Source of the DNA: JBDKVA01 sp039679375
GTDB lineage: Bacteria > Bacillota > Clostridia > Acetivibrionales > DTU013
Direction of reading: 5' to 3'
NCBI GenBank assembly: GCA_039679375.1
Contig: JBDKVA010000015.1
Span: 1-25,915 of the forward strand
Length of the DNA stretch: 25,915 nt
In this document: positions 7,077-14,131 of the stretch, piece after piece
Layout: each line of letters begins with the position of its first letter
Position numbering within the stretch: the stretch's first letter is position 1
Translations under genes and position numbers: made by a program
The notes under the pieces: model-generated
The model's input: the letters and a program-made list of their open reading frames with translations, nothing else
Told to the model about the DNA's origin: nothing
Database searches by the model: none

Positions 7077-8345
7077 ATGTTACCGAATAATCCAGAGATC
7101 GAAAAAAGTGTACTAGGTTGCCTGCTAATGGGAAAGCAGGATTATGTAATTAAATTATCTGAGCTTGATTTTATGAGCGAAGTCAATCGGTTAATATATA
7201 AAACAATCCGAGAACTGTATGACCATAAAGCCGCGATAGACGAATTTACTGTGTCGGATGCTTTAAAGATCGACAATGCGCTTGCTACAGTAGCAGAACT
7301 CAGTCATTATGTCGCAACGCCTGAAAATATGGAACATTACATATCGGCACTTAAAACTTACACAATGCGCAGAGAAGTAATAAAGGCATCAATCAAGGCA
7401 AAGGAAATGGCTGAGAACGGTTACTACGACTCAGGGATAGAACTTAAATCCGATGCGTTGCAAGCGTTTGATATACAGGTATACGACAACACAAAGCAAG
7501 ATAACAGCTTAAAATCTATTCTCCCTGCTGTAATGGGTGACATTGAAAAAAAGTATAACGCAACGGATGAAGACAAACTGTTTACCGGATTTTATGACCT
7601 TGACAAAATTACGGCCGGACTTCATCCTGAAGAACTAACAATAATTGCGGCAAGGCCGGGTGTAGGCAAGTCGGCGTATTCAATGCAAATTATGCTGAAC
7701 ATGGCAAAGAAAGGCGTTAAGTGCCTGTTTGTATCCCGTGAAATGTCACAGATGCAGATTGCAAAAAGGATATTATCAAACCTTGCATTAATAGACGGTC
7801 AAAAGCTACGTTTCTGCAAGAGTTTGACAGATGATGATTGGGCGAAAATGGCGTTTGCAGTCAGTGATGCGGATAAACTGCCAATTGAACTTAATGACAA
7901 ACTTGCAACAATCCAGGAGATCAGGGCGTATTGCAGGGAACTCCGCAAGAATGACAACATTGACTTACTCATAGTTGATTACCTTCAACTTTGCCGGAGC
8001 ATCAAAAAGACTGAATCAAGACGGCAAGAGATAGAGGATATATCAAGGCAACTAAAAGAAATATCGCTTGAATTCGCAATGCCGGTGATAGCACTCAGCC
8101 AATTATCAAGGGAAGGTGAAAAAGCCGGCAGAGAACCCATATTATCAGACCTGAGAGAATCAGGCAGCATAGAGCAGGACGCAGACAATGTAATTTTCCT
8201 ACATGTGCCGAAGGACACGGACGAGAAGGCGGACAGTTTTGACATAAAAGTTATTGCAGCAAAGCAAAGGAACGGTCCAACGGGGTATATTTACCTGAAA
8301 TATTACAGGCGGGTTTTCAGGCTATATAGTGTCAGTACGAGGTGA
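7077..8345 (+). CDS. dnaB: Replicative DNA helicase, DnaB family
   Basis: A 422-residue hexameric 5-prime to 3-prime helicase. Residues 1-100 are the DnaB N-terminal domain (PNNPEIEKSVLGCLL, typical of DnaB family starts). The RecA-like core has TGFYDLDKITAGLHPEELTIIAARPGVGKS with the Walker A at 193-199, SREM (220-223) in place of the usual SLEM, LLIVDYLQL with Walker B D301, ALSQLSR, and the SDLRESGSIEQDAD arginine-region motif near the end. Length is close to the usual 440. ATG 7077 follows the initiator stop by one base, after GGGGAGGG. It unwinds the phage fork together with host primase and polymerase, since no phage primase or polymerase is seen in this window. Confidence 0.93.
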   Translation: MLPNNPEIEKSVLGCLLMGKQDYVIKLSELDFMSEVNRLIYKTIRELYDHKAAIDEFTVSDALKIDNALATVAELSHYVATPENMEHYISALKTYTMRREVIKASIKAKEMAENGYYDSGIELKSDALQAFDIQVYDNTKQDNSLKSILPAVMGDIEKKYNATDEDKLFTGFYDLDKITAGLHPEELTIIAARPGVGKSAYSMQIMLNMAKKGVKCLFVSREMSQMQIAKRILSNLALIDGQKLRFCKSLTDDDWAKMAFAVSDADKLPIELNDKLATIQEIRAYCRELRKNDNIDLLIVDYLQLCRSIKKTESRRQEIEDISRQLKEISLEFAMPVIALSQLSREGEKAGREPILSDLRESGSIEQDADNVIFLHVPKDTDEKADSFDIKVIAAKQRNGPTGYIYLKYYRRVFRLYSVSTR

Positions 8346-8349
8346 CAAT

Positions 8350-8586
8350 ATGAATACCATTACGAACAGCGAATTATCTGTACTGAGTAACAAAGAAAAA
8401 TGCAAGGTGATGAGAATGATAATCAAAAAACAGGTTGAATATGCGCCAAGCAACCCATACCCGCAATGTGAAACATGCCGCTACCTCCCGCTCAACATAA
8501 CTCAGAATCCCTGTATAGTGTGCGAACATGGCAGTGAGTTTGTTAGGAGTAAGTTGAGCGAGAAAGAGGGACAGGTGTTCGATTGA
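8350..8586 (+). CDS. Small zinc-binding-like phage protein
   Basis: A 78-residue protein with a central CETC-(12 residues)-CIVC pattern, which could bind zinc. The surrounding text is CETCRYLPLN and NPCIVCEHG, followed by a charged tail. I do not recognise the family. ATG 8350 is preceded by GAGGTGA; a GTG at 8329 would overlap DnaB by 17 bases and has no clear site, so I prefer the ATG. It lies five bases after the helicase stop and touches the next gene (its TGA ends one base before the next ATG). A role in replication is possible from position only. Confidence 0.6.
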   Translation: MNTITNSELSVLSNKEKCKVMRMIIKKQVEYAPSNPYPQCETCRYLPLNITQNPCIVCEHGSEFVRSKLSEKEGQVFD

Positions 8587-8844
8587 ATGAAAATATCAGA
8601 CGAAATGTTATTAACAATTGAACGATCTCGTAAGGTCCTAACTGTCCAAAGTGATTTCCCGGATATAGTTTATGCGGTTGGGCATGGTGAAGTATGGATT
8701 ATCAACAAGCAGACAGGCGCACAGTTAGAGATATCAGCGGAAAATGTATATGCGTTTACAGATGAACTAATAAGTGTGGCAGAGGTACATCTGAACCAAG
8801 CATGTTTTAACCTACAATCGCCGGAAGAAGGCAGGGCGTTGTAA
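8587..8844 (+). CDS. Hypothetical 85-residue protein
   Basis: An 85-residue protein with mixed alpha-beta character and no recognised domain. It begins MKISDEMLLTIERSRKVL and has a beta-hairpin (IVYAVGHGEVWIINKQTGAQLEI). The ATG follows the previous stop without a gap. The ribosome site is weak (ACAGGTG about eight bases upstream), suggesting translation coupled to the preceding zinc-binding-like gene. Two short structured elements follow it before the next gene. No membrane segment or cysteine cluster. Confidence 0.6.
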   Translation: MKISDEMLLTIERSRKVLTVQSDFPDIVYAVGHGEVWIINKQTGAQLEISAENVYAFTDELISVAEVHLNQACFNLQSPEEGRAL

Positions 8845-8858
8845 ATAAAAAAATGAGT

Positions 8859-8914
8859 GAGGTGGAAACGCCTCCGAGAAGTATAGAACTGGCATAACGG
8901 AACGAGCCTTCCGT
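8859..8914 (+). promoter_or_regulatory. Two hairpins in the leader of the 3D-domain gene
   Basis: GAGGTG (8859-8864) and CGCCTC (8869-8874) close a GAAA tetraloop (one G-T pair). AACGGAA (8896-8902) and TTCCGTT (8909-8915) form a second stem with loop CGAGCC. The ribosome site CAGAAAGGTGAGG starts five bases later, at 8920. GAAA-capped stems next to an extended ribosome site suggest translational control or mRNA protection. Confidence 0.5.
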
Positions 8915-8940
8915 TTCCGCAGAAAGGTGAGGAAAACAAA

Positions 8941-9537
8941 ATGAAAAGTAAACCAACACGTTACATAACCGCTTTATTTATCACCCTGACAGTCTGTGTG
9001 ACAATCCTAGCCACAAACGCAAACAAAACGATAAATTACTTGTCCGAACAAAATAACGTCTTAAAAAGGCAAATAGACAGCTTATCGTCGTGGAATGCCT
9101 ATAACGTTAAAACAATAACAGAATATAAAACGCAAATCACCGACCTATCCGCACAGCTTAACATAATGCAGGAGCAGCTTGACCATAAGCAGGATAAAGT
9201 TGATAGAGGCGGAGAACGGTTAACCTCTCTCGGTATGTACAACATTACTGGATATTGCAAATGCAAAATATGTTGCGGCAAGTATGCGGATAATCGTCCG
9301 GGCGGCAAGGTATACGGTGCGGATGGTACAGAGTTGATACCTGGCGTATCGGTGGCGGGATGGCTACCGATGGGGACAAAAATAGTTATAGGCGGGCAAA
9401 TCTATACGGTACAGGACAGGACATCGGGCAAGATTAGGGAGAGGTACGGCAGCAAAATTATTGATATATACTGCGCGACTCATGCGGAGGCGTGGAACGT
9501 CGGGAATGAACGGGTGGAAGTGTGGAAAGTGGATTAG
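8941..9537 (+). CDS. Membrane-anchored 3D-domain cell-wall protein
   Basis: A 198-residue protein with a membrane anchor at residues 8-26 (ITALFITLTVCVTILA), a coiled-coil stalk (about 35-90) and a C-terminal 3D domain (about 100-198). The 3D domain has MGTKIVIGGQIYTVQDRTSG with D159, KIIDIYC with D175 and HAEAWNVG, matching the double-psi beta-barrel of YabE/MltA-like murein-acting proteins. The cysteine-rich CKCKICCG just before the domain is also usual for phage versions. Peptidoglycan is the likely substrate. It is unusual to find this within a replication block; it may modify the host wall, or act as an early lytic-transglycosylase-like or immunity factor. ATG follows AGAAAGGTGAGG. Confidence 0.8.
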   Translation: MKSKPTRYITALFITLTVCVTILATNANKTINYLSEQNNVLKRQIDSLSSWNAYNVKTITEYKTQITDLSAQLNIMQEQLDHKQDKVDRGGERLTSLGMYNITGYCKCKICCGKYADNRPGGKVYGADGTELIPGVSVAGWLPMGTKIVIGGQIYTVQDRTSGKIRERYGSKIIDIYCATHAEAWNVGNERVEVWKVD

Positions 9538-9576
9538 TACATTAAATAAAAATAATACGAAGTAAAGGAGGGCCAC

Positions 9577-9780
9577 ATGGACGAAAAGATCAATCAAGAA
9601 TTGCTAGAGGCAGAGGAAAAGGCTTGGGATGCACTCAACCGTTATAAGTTTCAAATGTTCGGATATTGGGCGGCTATATGGGTTCATCTTAACCGGATAT
9701 CGGGCCAGGCTAGGCCTAATCCTTTTGGTAAATTAGTTCAGTATTCTAGGCAGGAAACAGGTTTCAAGAAGTGCATATAA
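9577..9780 (+). CDS. Conserved small phage protein (KFQMFGYWAAIWVHLNR)
   Basis: A 67-residue protein of a family recurring in Bacillota phages, recognised by the aromatic core YKFQMFGYWAAIWVHLNRIS (residues 23-42) after an acidic helix. Its function is unknown; the tryptophan-rich amphipathic helix could contact a membrane or protein surface. ATG 9577 has AAAGGAGGG five to six bases upstream. The gene stands alone between the 3D-domain protein and a coiled-coil protein. Confidence 0.7.
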   Translation: MDEKINQELLEAEEKAWDALNRYKFQMFGYWAAIWVHLNRISGQARPNPFGKLVQYSRQETGFKKCI

Positions 9781-9807
9781 GCAGGAGTATTTACAGGAGG
9801 GAGATAA

Positions 9808-10389
9808 ATGAGGTTGACGGATGAAGATATAAAAGACTTAAAAGAATTATGTAACCCCGCAATTGATGTACACATGTGCAATTTGCTCGACACCATTGAA
9901 GCGCTACAGCAGGAGAATCAGCAGCTGAAAGCCCGGCTTCTTGCAGGTGTAATAGATAGTGACCTTGTTAAAACGTATGATGGCAGCGCGCTTGATAAGG
10001 CAGATCGGTACATAGATAAACTGGAAAAGCAGAATGAGCAGCTACAGGCGCAGACGGCAAGGACGCGTGGGGCACTTACTGAAGCCATTTACACCATTAG
10101 AGCAGGGAGATTGTGCTCAATTGGTAGCATCAACAACACATACGAGTCACAAATAAGCGTGGCGGGAGTAGATATATGGGAGCAAACTCTTTCCGACACG
10201 CCCGCCGAATTTCACAACCCTGCTGATGTGGCGACATTGGGAAAAGCGAGGGAAACTTTATTATATTACGTTGATTGCCTTGAACAACAGTATGACAAAA
10301 ATGGTGAGCCTTGTGGCGGTGGGCACTTTGATGAAGGCAGACGCGCAAAAGAAGCTCTTGCAGCGATCGCGGAGGTGGTGGGGGAATGA
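9808..10389 (+). CDS. Coiled-coil hypothetical protein
   Basis: A 193-residue protein with two helical coiled-coil segments: LLDTIEALQQENQQLKARLL (about residues 26-45) and DKLEKQNEQLQAQTA (about 69-83). The middle (100-140) has strands, and the C-terminal part ends with EGRRAKEALAAIAEV. Phage proteins with this EALQQEN-QL design are common in early regions and have no known activity. ATG 9808 has ACAGGAGGGAG upstream. Its TGA overlaps the ATG of the next gene (ATGA), which may be a result of insertion of that gene. Confidence 0.65.
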   Translation: MRLTDEDIKDLKELCNPAIDVHMCNLLDTIEALQQENQQLKARLLAGVIDSDLVKTYDGSALDKADRYIDKLEKQNEQLQAQTARTRGALTEAIYTIRAGRLCSIGSINNTYESQISVAGVDIWEQTLSDTPAEFHNPADVATLGKARETLLYYVDCLEQQYDKNGEPCGGGHFDEGRRAKEALAAIAEVVGE

Positions 10390-10886
10390 CAAAGGCTGAA
10401 CGGTTGCAGGTATACAACAAACAAAAGCGCAGAGAAAAGTATCTTAGGTCACTTAAATCAGAAAATTGCCGCTTACGTCGCATATGGTCAACTATGAAAA
10501 ATCGTTGTTATAATCCTAAAGCCAAGAGATTCAATAGATATGGAGGCAGAGGAATTTCCGTATGCGATGAATGGCTGCATCGTTCAAAAGAGTTTATATG
10601 CTGGGCTAGAGCAAATGGGTATAACGACAATCTACAACTAGACCGTATAGACAACGACAAGGGATATTCACCTGATAATTGCAGATGGGTGACAGTAAGA
10701 GAAAATTCAAGAAACAGGAGAAGTAATAAGCAGATGACGATTGATGGGATTACAACATGCGCGGCAGATTGGAGTATCACATTAGGCATAAGCCAATTTA
10801 CTATTTATTGGTGGATAAGGGAAAAGGGTATACAATACGCGGAGCAAAGAATTTCGGATTTAATAAAGAATAAAGTGCGGGGGTGA
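10386..10886 (+). CDS. Second AP2/HNH-like putative mobile endonuclease
   Basis: A 166-residue relative of the protein at 5064-5726, lacking the N-terminal DLTG/zinc module. The shared core is RRIWSTMKNRCYNP, YGGRGISVCDEW, LDRIDNDKGYSPDNCRWVT, followed by a C-terminal helix-turn-helix (GITTCAADWSITLGISQFTIYWW). The two are clearly divergent, so they are not recent copies of each other. It uses the ribosome site GGAGGTGGTGGGGGA that belongs to the end of the upstream gene. Its first nine bases repeat at the ATG of the downstream HNH gene, the same situation as at 5064. Nuclease activity is inferred from family. Confidence 0.75.
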   Translation: MTKAERLQVYNKQKRREKYLRSLKSENCRLRRIWSTMKNRCYNPKAKRFNRYGGRGISVCDEWLHRSKEFICWARANGYNDNLQLDRIDNDKGYSPDNCRWVTVRENSRNRRSNKQMTIDGITTCAADWSITLGISQFTIYWWIREKGIQYAEQRISDLIKNKVRG

Positions 10887-10900
10887 GCGGCATGACAAAG
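10386..10900. repeat. 9-bp direct repeat bounding the second HNH-like gene
   Basis: ATGACAAAG at 10386-10394 recurs at 10892-10900. The first copy starts the AP2/HNH-like gene, the second starts the classical HNH gene. As at 5064/5723, both copies begin exactly at a start codon. Confidence 0.6.
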
Positions 10901-11221
10901 AAAGATCGCATAGCGGTATGGGAGAAATATGGACATTGCTGCGCCTACTGCGGCAAAGCGATTGAGTTTAAGGATATGCGGGTTGACCATATAGTGCCAA
11001 AACGTAACGGCGGCACAGAATATAATCCTGCCTGCCGTAGATGCAACCATTACAAGCGGGCGCACAGCCTTGAAACGTTTCGGCAAATGCTCAAAACGCT
11101 GCATGAGCGAGTAAGGCAGATATACATATGCAAAGTGGCGGAGGATTACGGAATTATCAAAGTTGAGCCGTGGGGTGGGGTTTTCTACTTTGAGAAGGTG
11201 GAGGCAAAGGGAAATGTTTAG
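10892..11221 (+). CDS. HNH endonuclease
   Basis: A 109-residue HNH nuclease. The zinc and catalytic elements are in order: CAYCGKAIEF (CxxC), MRVDHIVPKRNGG with the catalytic histidine in VDH, NPACRRCNHYK (second CxxC and the final H). The tail is a helix plus a short strand region. HNH enzymes of this size in phages nick or cut DNA, either in packaging or as homing or host-attack enzymes; this one lies far from the terminase. I use ATG 10892, which has GGGGGTGA upstream; GTG 10883 would overlap the previous stop. It overlaps the radical SAM gene by eight bases. Confidence 0.8.
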   Translation: MTKKDRIAVWEKYGHCCAYCGKAIEFKDMRVDHIVPKRNGGTEYNPACRRCNHYKRAHSLETFRQMLKTLHERVRQIYICKVAEDYGIIKVEPWGGVFYFEKVEAKGNV

Positions 11222-11921
11222 ACCAATATATGAACCGAGAACCAGAGCAAGGGAATACAGCGATCTTGCGATAAATATTTACAACGGTTGTAATCACGGC
11301 TGCACATATTGTTACGCGCGACAAATGTTTAATCGGTATCATCCGACAGAGAACTTTGCAGATGTAAAGCCGCGCGAGGGAATTGTTGAGGCTGTCAAAA
11401 ATCAGCTATCAGGTGGTAAGTACAAAGGCAAGAAAATAATGTTGTGCTTTATGTGCGATCCGTACCCGGCAGAGATTGACACCACGCCGACAAGAGAGAT
11501 CATTAAGCTAATTAAGGCAGATGGGGCAAATGTATCTGTGCTGACGAAAGGCGGTATGAGAGCAGTGCGGGATTTTGATTTACTTGATTCCGGTGATTCT
11601 TTCGGCGTAACCATATCATGCTTTGATGATAAAGCAGAGCCAAACGCAGCGTTTTGGAGAGACAGAATAGATGCGTTATACCTTGCGCATAGCAAAGATA
11701 TAAAAACATGGGTGAGTTGCGAACCTGTTTTGGATGCGGTGGATATATACCAACTCATAGAACTGTGTGATTATATCGACCTGTACAAAATCGGCAAACT
11801 CAATTATTATCTTTCGGAAATTAACTGGGGCGAATTTGGGCGAGAGTGCGAAAGGCTTTGCAAGGCATACGGACGGAATTATTACATCAAGGAAGATCTG
11901 CGGAAGGAGATGGAAAAATGA
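11214..11921 (+). CDS. Radical SAM enzyme, SplB-like
   Basis: A 235-residue radical SAM protein with the [4Fe-4S] motif C26-NHG-C30-TY-C33. The start RPIYEPRTRAREYSDLAINIYNGC and the later strands (IMLCFMCDPYP, NVSVLTKGG, SFGVTISCFDD, KTWVSCEPV) match the phage/bacterial group related to spore photoproduct lyase. Such genes are frequent in clostridial phages next to HNH or VRR-NUC genes; no substrate is known. Full length for this short group; no second cluster-binding domain. ATG 11214 has GGTGGAGG about ten bases upstream and lies inside the end of the HNH gene. The stop overlaps the next start (ATGA), pointing to a shared translation unit of HNH, radical SAM and VRR-NUC. Confidence 0.85.
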   Translation: MFRPIYEPRTRAREYSDLAINIYNGCNHGCTYCYARQMFNRYHPTENFADVKPREGIVEAVKNQLSGGKYKGKKIMLCFMCDPYPAEIDTTPTREIIKLIKADGANVSVLTKGGMRAVRDFDLLDSGDSFGVTISCFDDKAEPNAAFWRDRIDALYLAHSKDIKTWVSCEPVLDAVDIYQLIELCDYIDLYKIGKLNYYLSEINWGEFGRECERLCKAYGRNYYIKEDLRKEMEK

Positions 11922-12271
11922 GTGAATCCACTGAACAGCAAGCCCTCTTTGAGTGGGCTGAAATTACCGCAAAGAAAACGCCGGAATTAAAACTACTTTT
12001 TGCCGTACCAAATGGCGGCAAGCGCAATATTACAACGGCAGTAAGGCTAAAAAAGGAAGGTGTAAAGTCAGGTGTTCCGGATATTTGTCTTCCGGTTCCG
12101 TGTGGCGGATTCCATGGATTATACATTGAAATGAAAGTTGGCAGAAATAAGCCGGCTGCAAATCAAATATGGTGGATAGGACAGTTGCGGAAACATGGGT
12201 ACAGGGTAGATGTATGCTACAGCTGGGGCGAAGCAGTAAAGGTTATTACGGAATATATGATAGGAGCGTGA
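11918..12271 (+). CDS. VRR-NUC domain nuclease
   Basis: A 117-residue stand-alone VRR-NUC protein of the PD-(D/E)XK superfamily, which includes the nuclease domain of FAN1. Motifs: EQQALFEWAE at the N-terminus, PNGGKRN, GVPD55ICLP, YIE71MK73 and NQIWW with Q83. These give the D-(E-x-K) active site and the trailing glutamine. The enzyme likely resolves Holliday or branched junctions. ATG 11918 overlaps the radical SAM stop and has CGGAAGGAG upstream. The complete set of active-site residues suggests a working enzyme. Confidence 0.85.
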   Translation: MSESTEQQALFEWAEITAKKTPELKLLFAVPNGGKRNITTAVRLKKEGVKSGVPDICLPVPCGGFHGLYIEMKVGRNKPAANQIWWIGQLRKHGYRVDVCYSWGEAVKVITEYMIGA

Positions 12272-12276
12272 GGCTG

Positions 12277-12603
12277 ATGGATAAATGTATACACAACAAC
12301 GGTGAATACTGCGAGAAACTGTCTGACAGCGAAGTAAAGCAAACGTGTATAGAAGGGTCGTGCAAGGACGAAATGCTATTAGGCGATATTTGCTATATGA
12401 TAGACAATAACGATTCGATAGTTAAATGTGAAGTTATTCAGACAGTCATTATAGCAAATCAATGTATGAGCTGCACACTAAAAAGTATTGATTGTGATGT
12501 CATGTGGGAAAGTGTAGAGATACCTCTATCAGAATTTGGCACGATATTTAACACGTACGACGAAGCCATAGAAGCATGGAACAGGAGGCGTACGGATGGA
12601 TAA
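12277..12603 (+). CDS. Cysteine-rich protein with Lar-like tail
   Basis: A 108-residue protein rich in cysteine (CIHN, CEKL, CIEGSC, CMSC, IDCD), suggestive of metal binding. The C-terminus, FNTYDEAIEAWNRRRTDG, is the typical end of Lar-type restriction-alleviation-like phage proteins, which finish with an EAI-WNRR helix. The N-terminal CPxCG signature of that family is not present, so I do not assign anti-restriction function. ATG 12277 follows GGAGCGTGAGG. It overlaps the next small gene by eight bases. Confidence 0.6.
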   Translation: MDKCIHNNGEYCEKLSDSEVKQTCIEGSCKDEMLLGDICYMIDNNDSIVKCEVIQTVIIANQCMSCTLKSIDCDVMWESVEIPLSEFGTIFNTYDEAIEAWNRRRTDG

Positions 12604-12751
12604 AGCCAAATTCCGCCGGCTGATGGAGCTAAACGAGGGTATAAAGCGCAAGCGCAAGGCACTGCGGGAGTGGCAGGAGCGGCAGGACATGAACAGCGTG
12701 GAGCAGGATAGATATTGTAGGGTGAGGCGGAAACAGGCGAATTGTATATAA
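12596..12751 (+). CDS. 51-residue basic hypothetical protein
   Basis: A short gene starting inside the end of the previous gene, with GGAGG at 12584-12588 seven bases before its ATG. The product, MDKAKFRRLMELNEGIKRKRKALREW and onward, is strongly basic and helical, with an arginine-rich tail (CRVRRKQANC). It may bind nucleic acid or a protein partner. The ribosome site, overlap and AGGGGGG site of the next gene just after its stop support it. No family recognised. Confidence 0.6.
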   Translation: MDKAKFRRLMELNEGIKRKRKALREWQERQDMNSVEQDRYCRVRRKQANCI

Positions 12752-12767
12752 GGGGGGATGCGAGGAT

Positions 12768-13424
12768 ATGGGATTGGTTGAGAAGGATCCGCGAGAGATA
12801 AGTTATGTAGCGCTTTACGTAGCAATAAAATGGTATACCGAACTATCTTCCGATGCTGCGCTGCGTATTGCACAAGGCAACTCTCACGCCAAGCCCGGCA
12901 ACAAACTCACACCTGAAATATTCGCAGAAATTAAACGGATTATAGACAGCCCGAACTTCCACACCATAAACGGCATAGTAAAAAAATACCGGATAAACAA
13001 ATATGACATATTCGAAGCGCTTGAAGGGGAGAAAAACGTCAATGAGGAGGTATTGATTGTGACACAGACAGAACGACTTTTAAAAAGGCTGAAAGAATTA
13101 GCTGAAAATTGTACGGCCGTTGACTGTGAAAAATGTCCACTGGATAAATTAATGTGTGGGGAGTATACACTATGCGAAATGCTTGCAGATACGGCATTAG
13201 ACGGACAAGGGAAGATGAAATTTACAAATGTCCGACAAGTGCCAGACAAATGTCCGACAGTGGATGATTTGGCAGGCGACGTAATAAAAAAGACTTATCG
13301 ACTGTACAAACAAGCGGATGATGAAATACATAAATATGTCGAAAAGCATCCGCGAGAAAAGCAGCAGGATATTATCAGTTTGGCATTGTTGGAATATGTG
13401 AGCAAAAAAAATAAGCCGGATTAA
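12768..13424 (+). CDS. Hypothetical protein, last gene of the early operon
   Basis: A 218-residue protein. The first 85 residues are helical and recall short regulators (ISYVALYVAIKWYTEL, later FHTINGIVKKYRINKYDIFEAL, a helix-turn-helix-like stretch). The middle has a cysteine patch, CTAVDCEKCPLDKLMC, and the C-terminal third is helical and basic. The two halves could be separate domains or an old fusion. ATG 12768 follows AGGGGGGATG and GAGGA. It is the last gene before a bidirectional terminator whose stem overlaps its stop. A role as late-gene regulator is possible from position but unproven. Confidence 0.6.
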   Translation: MGLVEKDPREISYVALYVAIKWYTELSSDAALRIAQGNSHAKPGNKLTPEIFAEIKRIIDSPNFHTINGIVKKYRINKYDIFEALEGEKNVNEEVLIVTQTERLLKRLKELAENCTAVDCEKCPLDKLMCGEYTLCEMLADTALDGQGKMKFTNVRQVPDKCPTVDDLAGDVIKKTYRLYKQADDEIHKYVEKHPREKQQDIISLALLEYVSKKNKPD

Positions 13425-13433
13425 CTCCGGCTT
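13413..13433. terminator. Bidirectional intrinsic terminator between convergent genes
   Basis: AAGCCGGA (13413-13420) and TCCGGCTT (13426-13433) form a perfect eight-pair stem with loop TTAAC. T residues follow on the plus strand and an A-run precedes it (a T-run on the minus strand). The loop holds the stop codons of both convergent genes. Confidence 0.9.
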
Positions 13434-13999
13434 TTCTCGTACTGCCTTATCCACCTATAAACGGTTGAGCGCCCGACTTTGAGCATCCTTGCCATATCCA
13501 CCTTAGTAATTTCGCCCGAATGCATTTTGACATAATATTTTGGGAATGTATTCGGTAGCTCCGGTTCCGGCCTGCCAAATGGTATACCTGACTTTGTGCC
13601 GTATCGCATGGCCTTTTCCACGCCTTCCCGTACACGTTCGACGGTTATTTCACGCTCCATTTCGGCAACAGCACCTAATATGGTCAGCATAAATTTATAC
13701 ATATTGCCACCAGTGTCAAAGCCCTCTTTAATAAAATGGACCGTAACGCCTTTGCTGACAAATTCCTCTGTCAATCTGCGCAGGTCGTCAACGTTTCTGC
13801 CGAGTCTGGATATTGACTCGCAGTAGATATGATCACCGGATTTTATATCTGCAATAAGCTGTTTTAGCTGCGGCCTGTCTGCGTTTTTGCCAGTACGCTT
13901 ATCAATGTATCGTTTATCTAATTTGATATGCTCCAGACTGATTTCCTGCCGCCGTTCATCTTGATGCAGGGTTGAGACACGCTCATATGAATAATTCAA
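13421..13999 (-). CDS. Serine recombinase (resolvase/invertase)
   Basis: A 192-residue small serine recombinase. The catalytic domain shows YERVST with R7 and nucleophile S9, the SRLGRN element, and LTILGAVAEMEREITVERVREG leading into the long dimer helix. The C-terminus carries a helix-turn-helix, ITKVDMARMLKVGRSTVYRWI. This is the length and layout of Tn3-type resolvases and Hin-type invertases. I use TTG 13999 because AAGAGGTGA lies seven bases upstream; GTG 14008 lies within that site. It closes the minus-strand block. No paired recombination sites were found by eye, so its target (phage dimer resolution, inversion or a lost element) is unknown. Confidence 0.9.
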   Translation of the reverse strand: MNYSYERVSTLHQDERRQEISLEHIKLDKRYIDKRTGKNADRPQLKQLIADIKSGDHIYCESISRLGRNVDDLRRLTEEFVSKGVTVHFIKEGFDTGGNMYKFMLTILGAVAEMEREITVERVREGVEKAMRYGTKSGIPFGRPEPELPNTFPKYYVKMHSGEITKVDMARMLKVGRSTVYRWIRQYEKSRS

Positions 14000-14064
14000 T
14001 ATAATCACCTCTTGACAATAATATTTTCGATGTAGTACCCCATTAGCCGGATTGCTCCGTTACC

Positions 14065-14097
14065 ACCTGCACCACGTGGAGGCTGGAATTTGCAGGT
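14065..14097 (-). promoter_or_regulatory. Hairpin between zinc-finger gene and recombinase
   Basis: ACCTGCA (14065-14071) pairs with TGCAGGT (14091-14097); GTT and AAC outside it can extend the stem across a small bulge. The loop contains the palindrome CCACGTGG (14072-14079). It lies in a 132-base gap without a gene. No T-run follows on the minus strand, so control or processing is more likely than termination. Confidence 0.45.
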
Positions 14098-14131
14098 AAC
14101 CAAGATAAGCCCCGGCAAATATTAATAAATG

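Noticed and set aside
8920..8932. CAGAAAGG as a new regulatory motif
   Set aside because: It recurs before several genes but matches the extended complement of the 16S rRNA 3-prime tail (AGAAAGGAGGTG), so it is an extended ribosome site.
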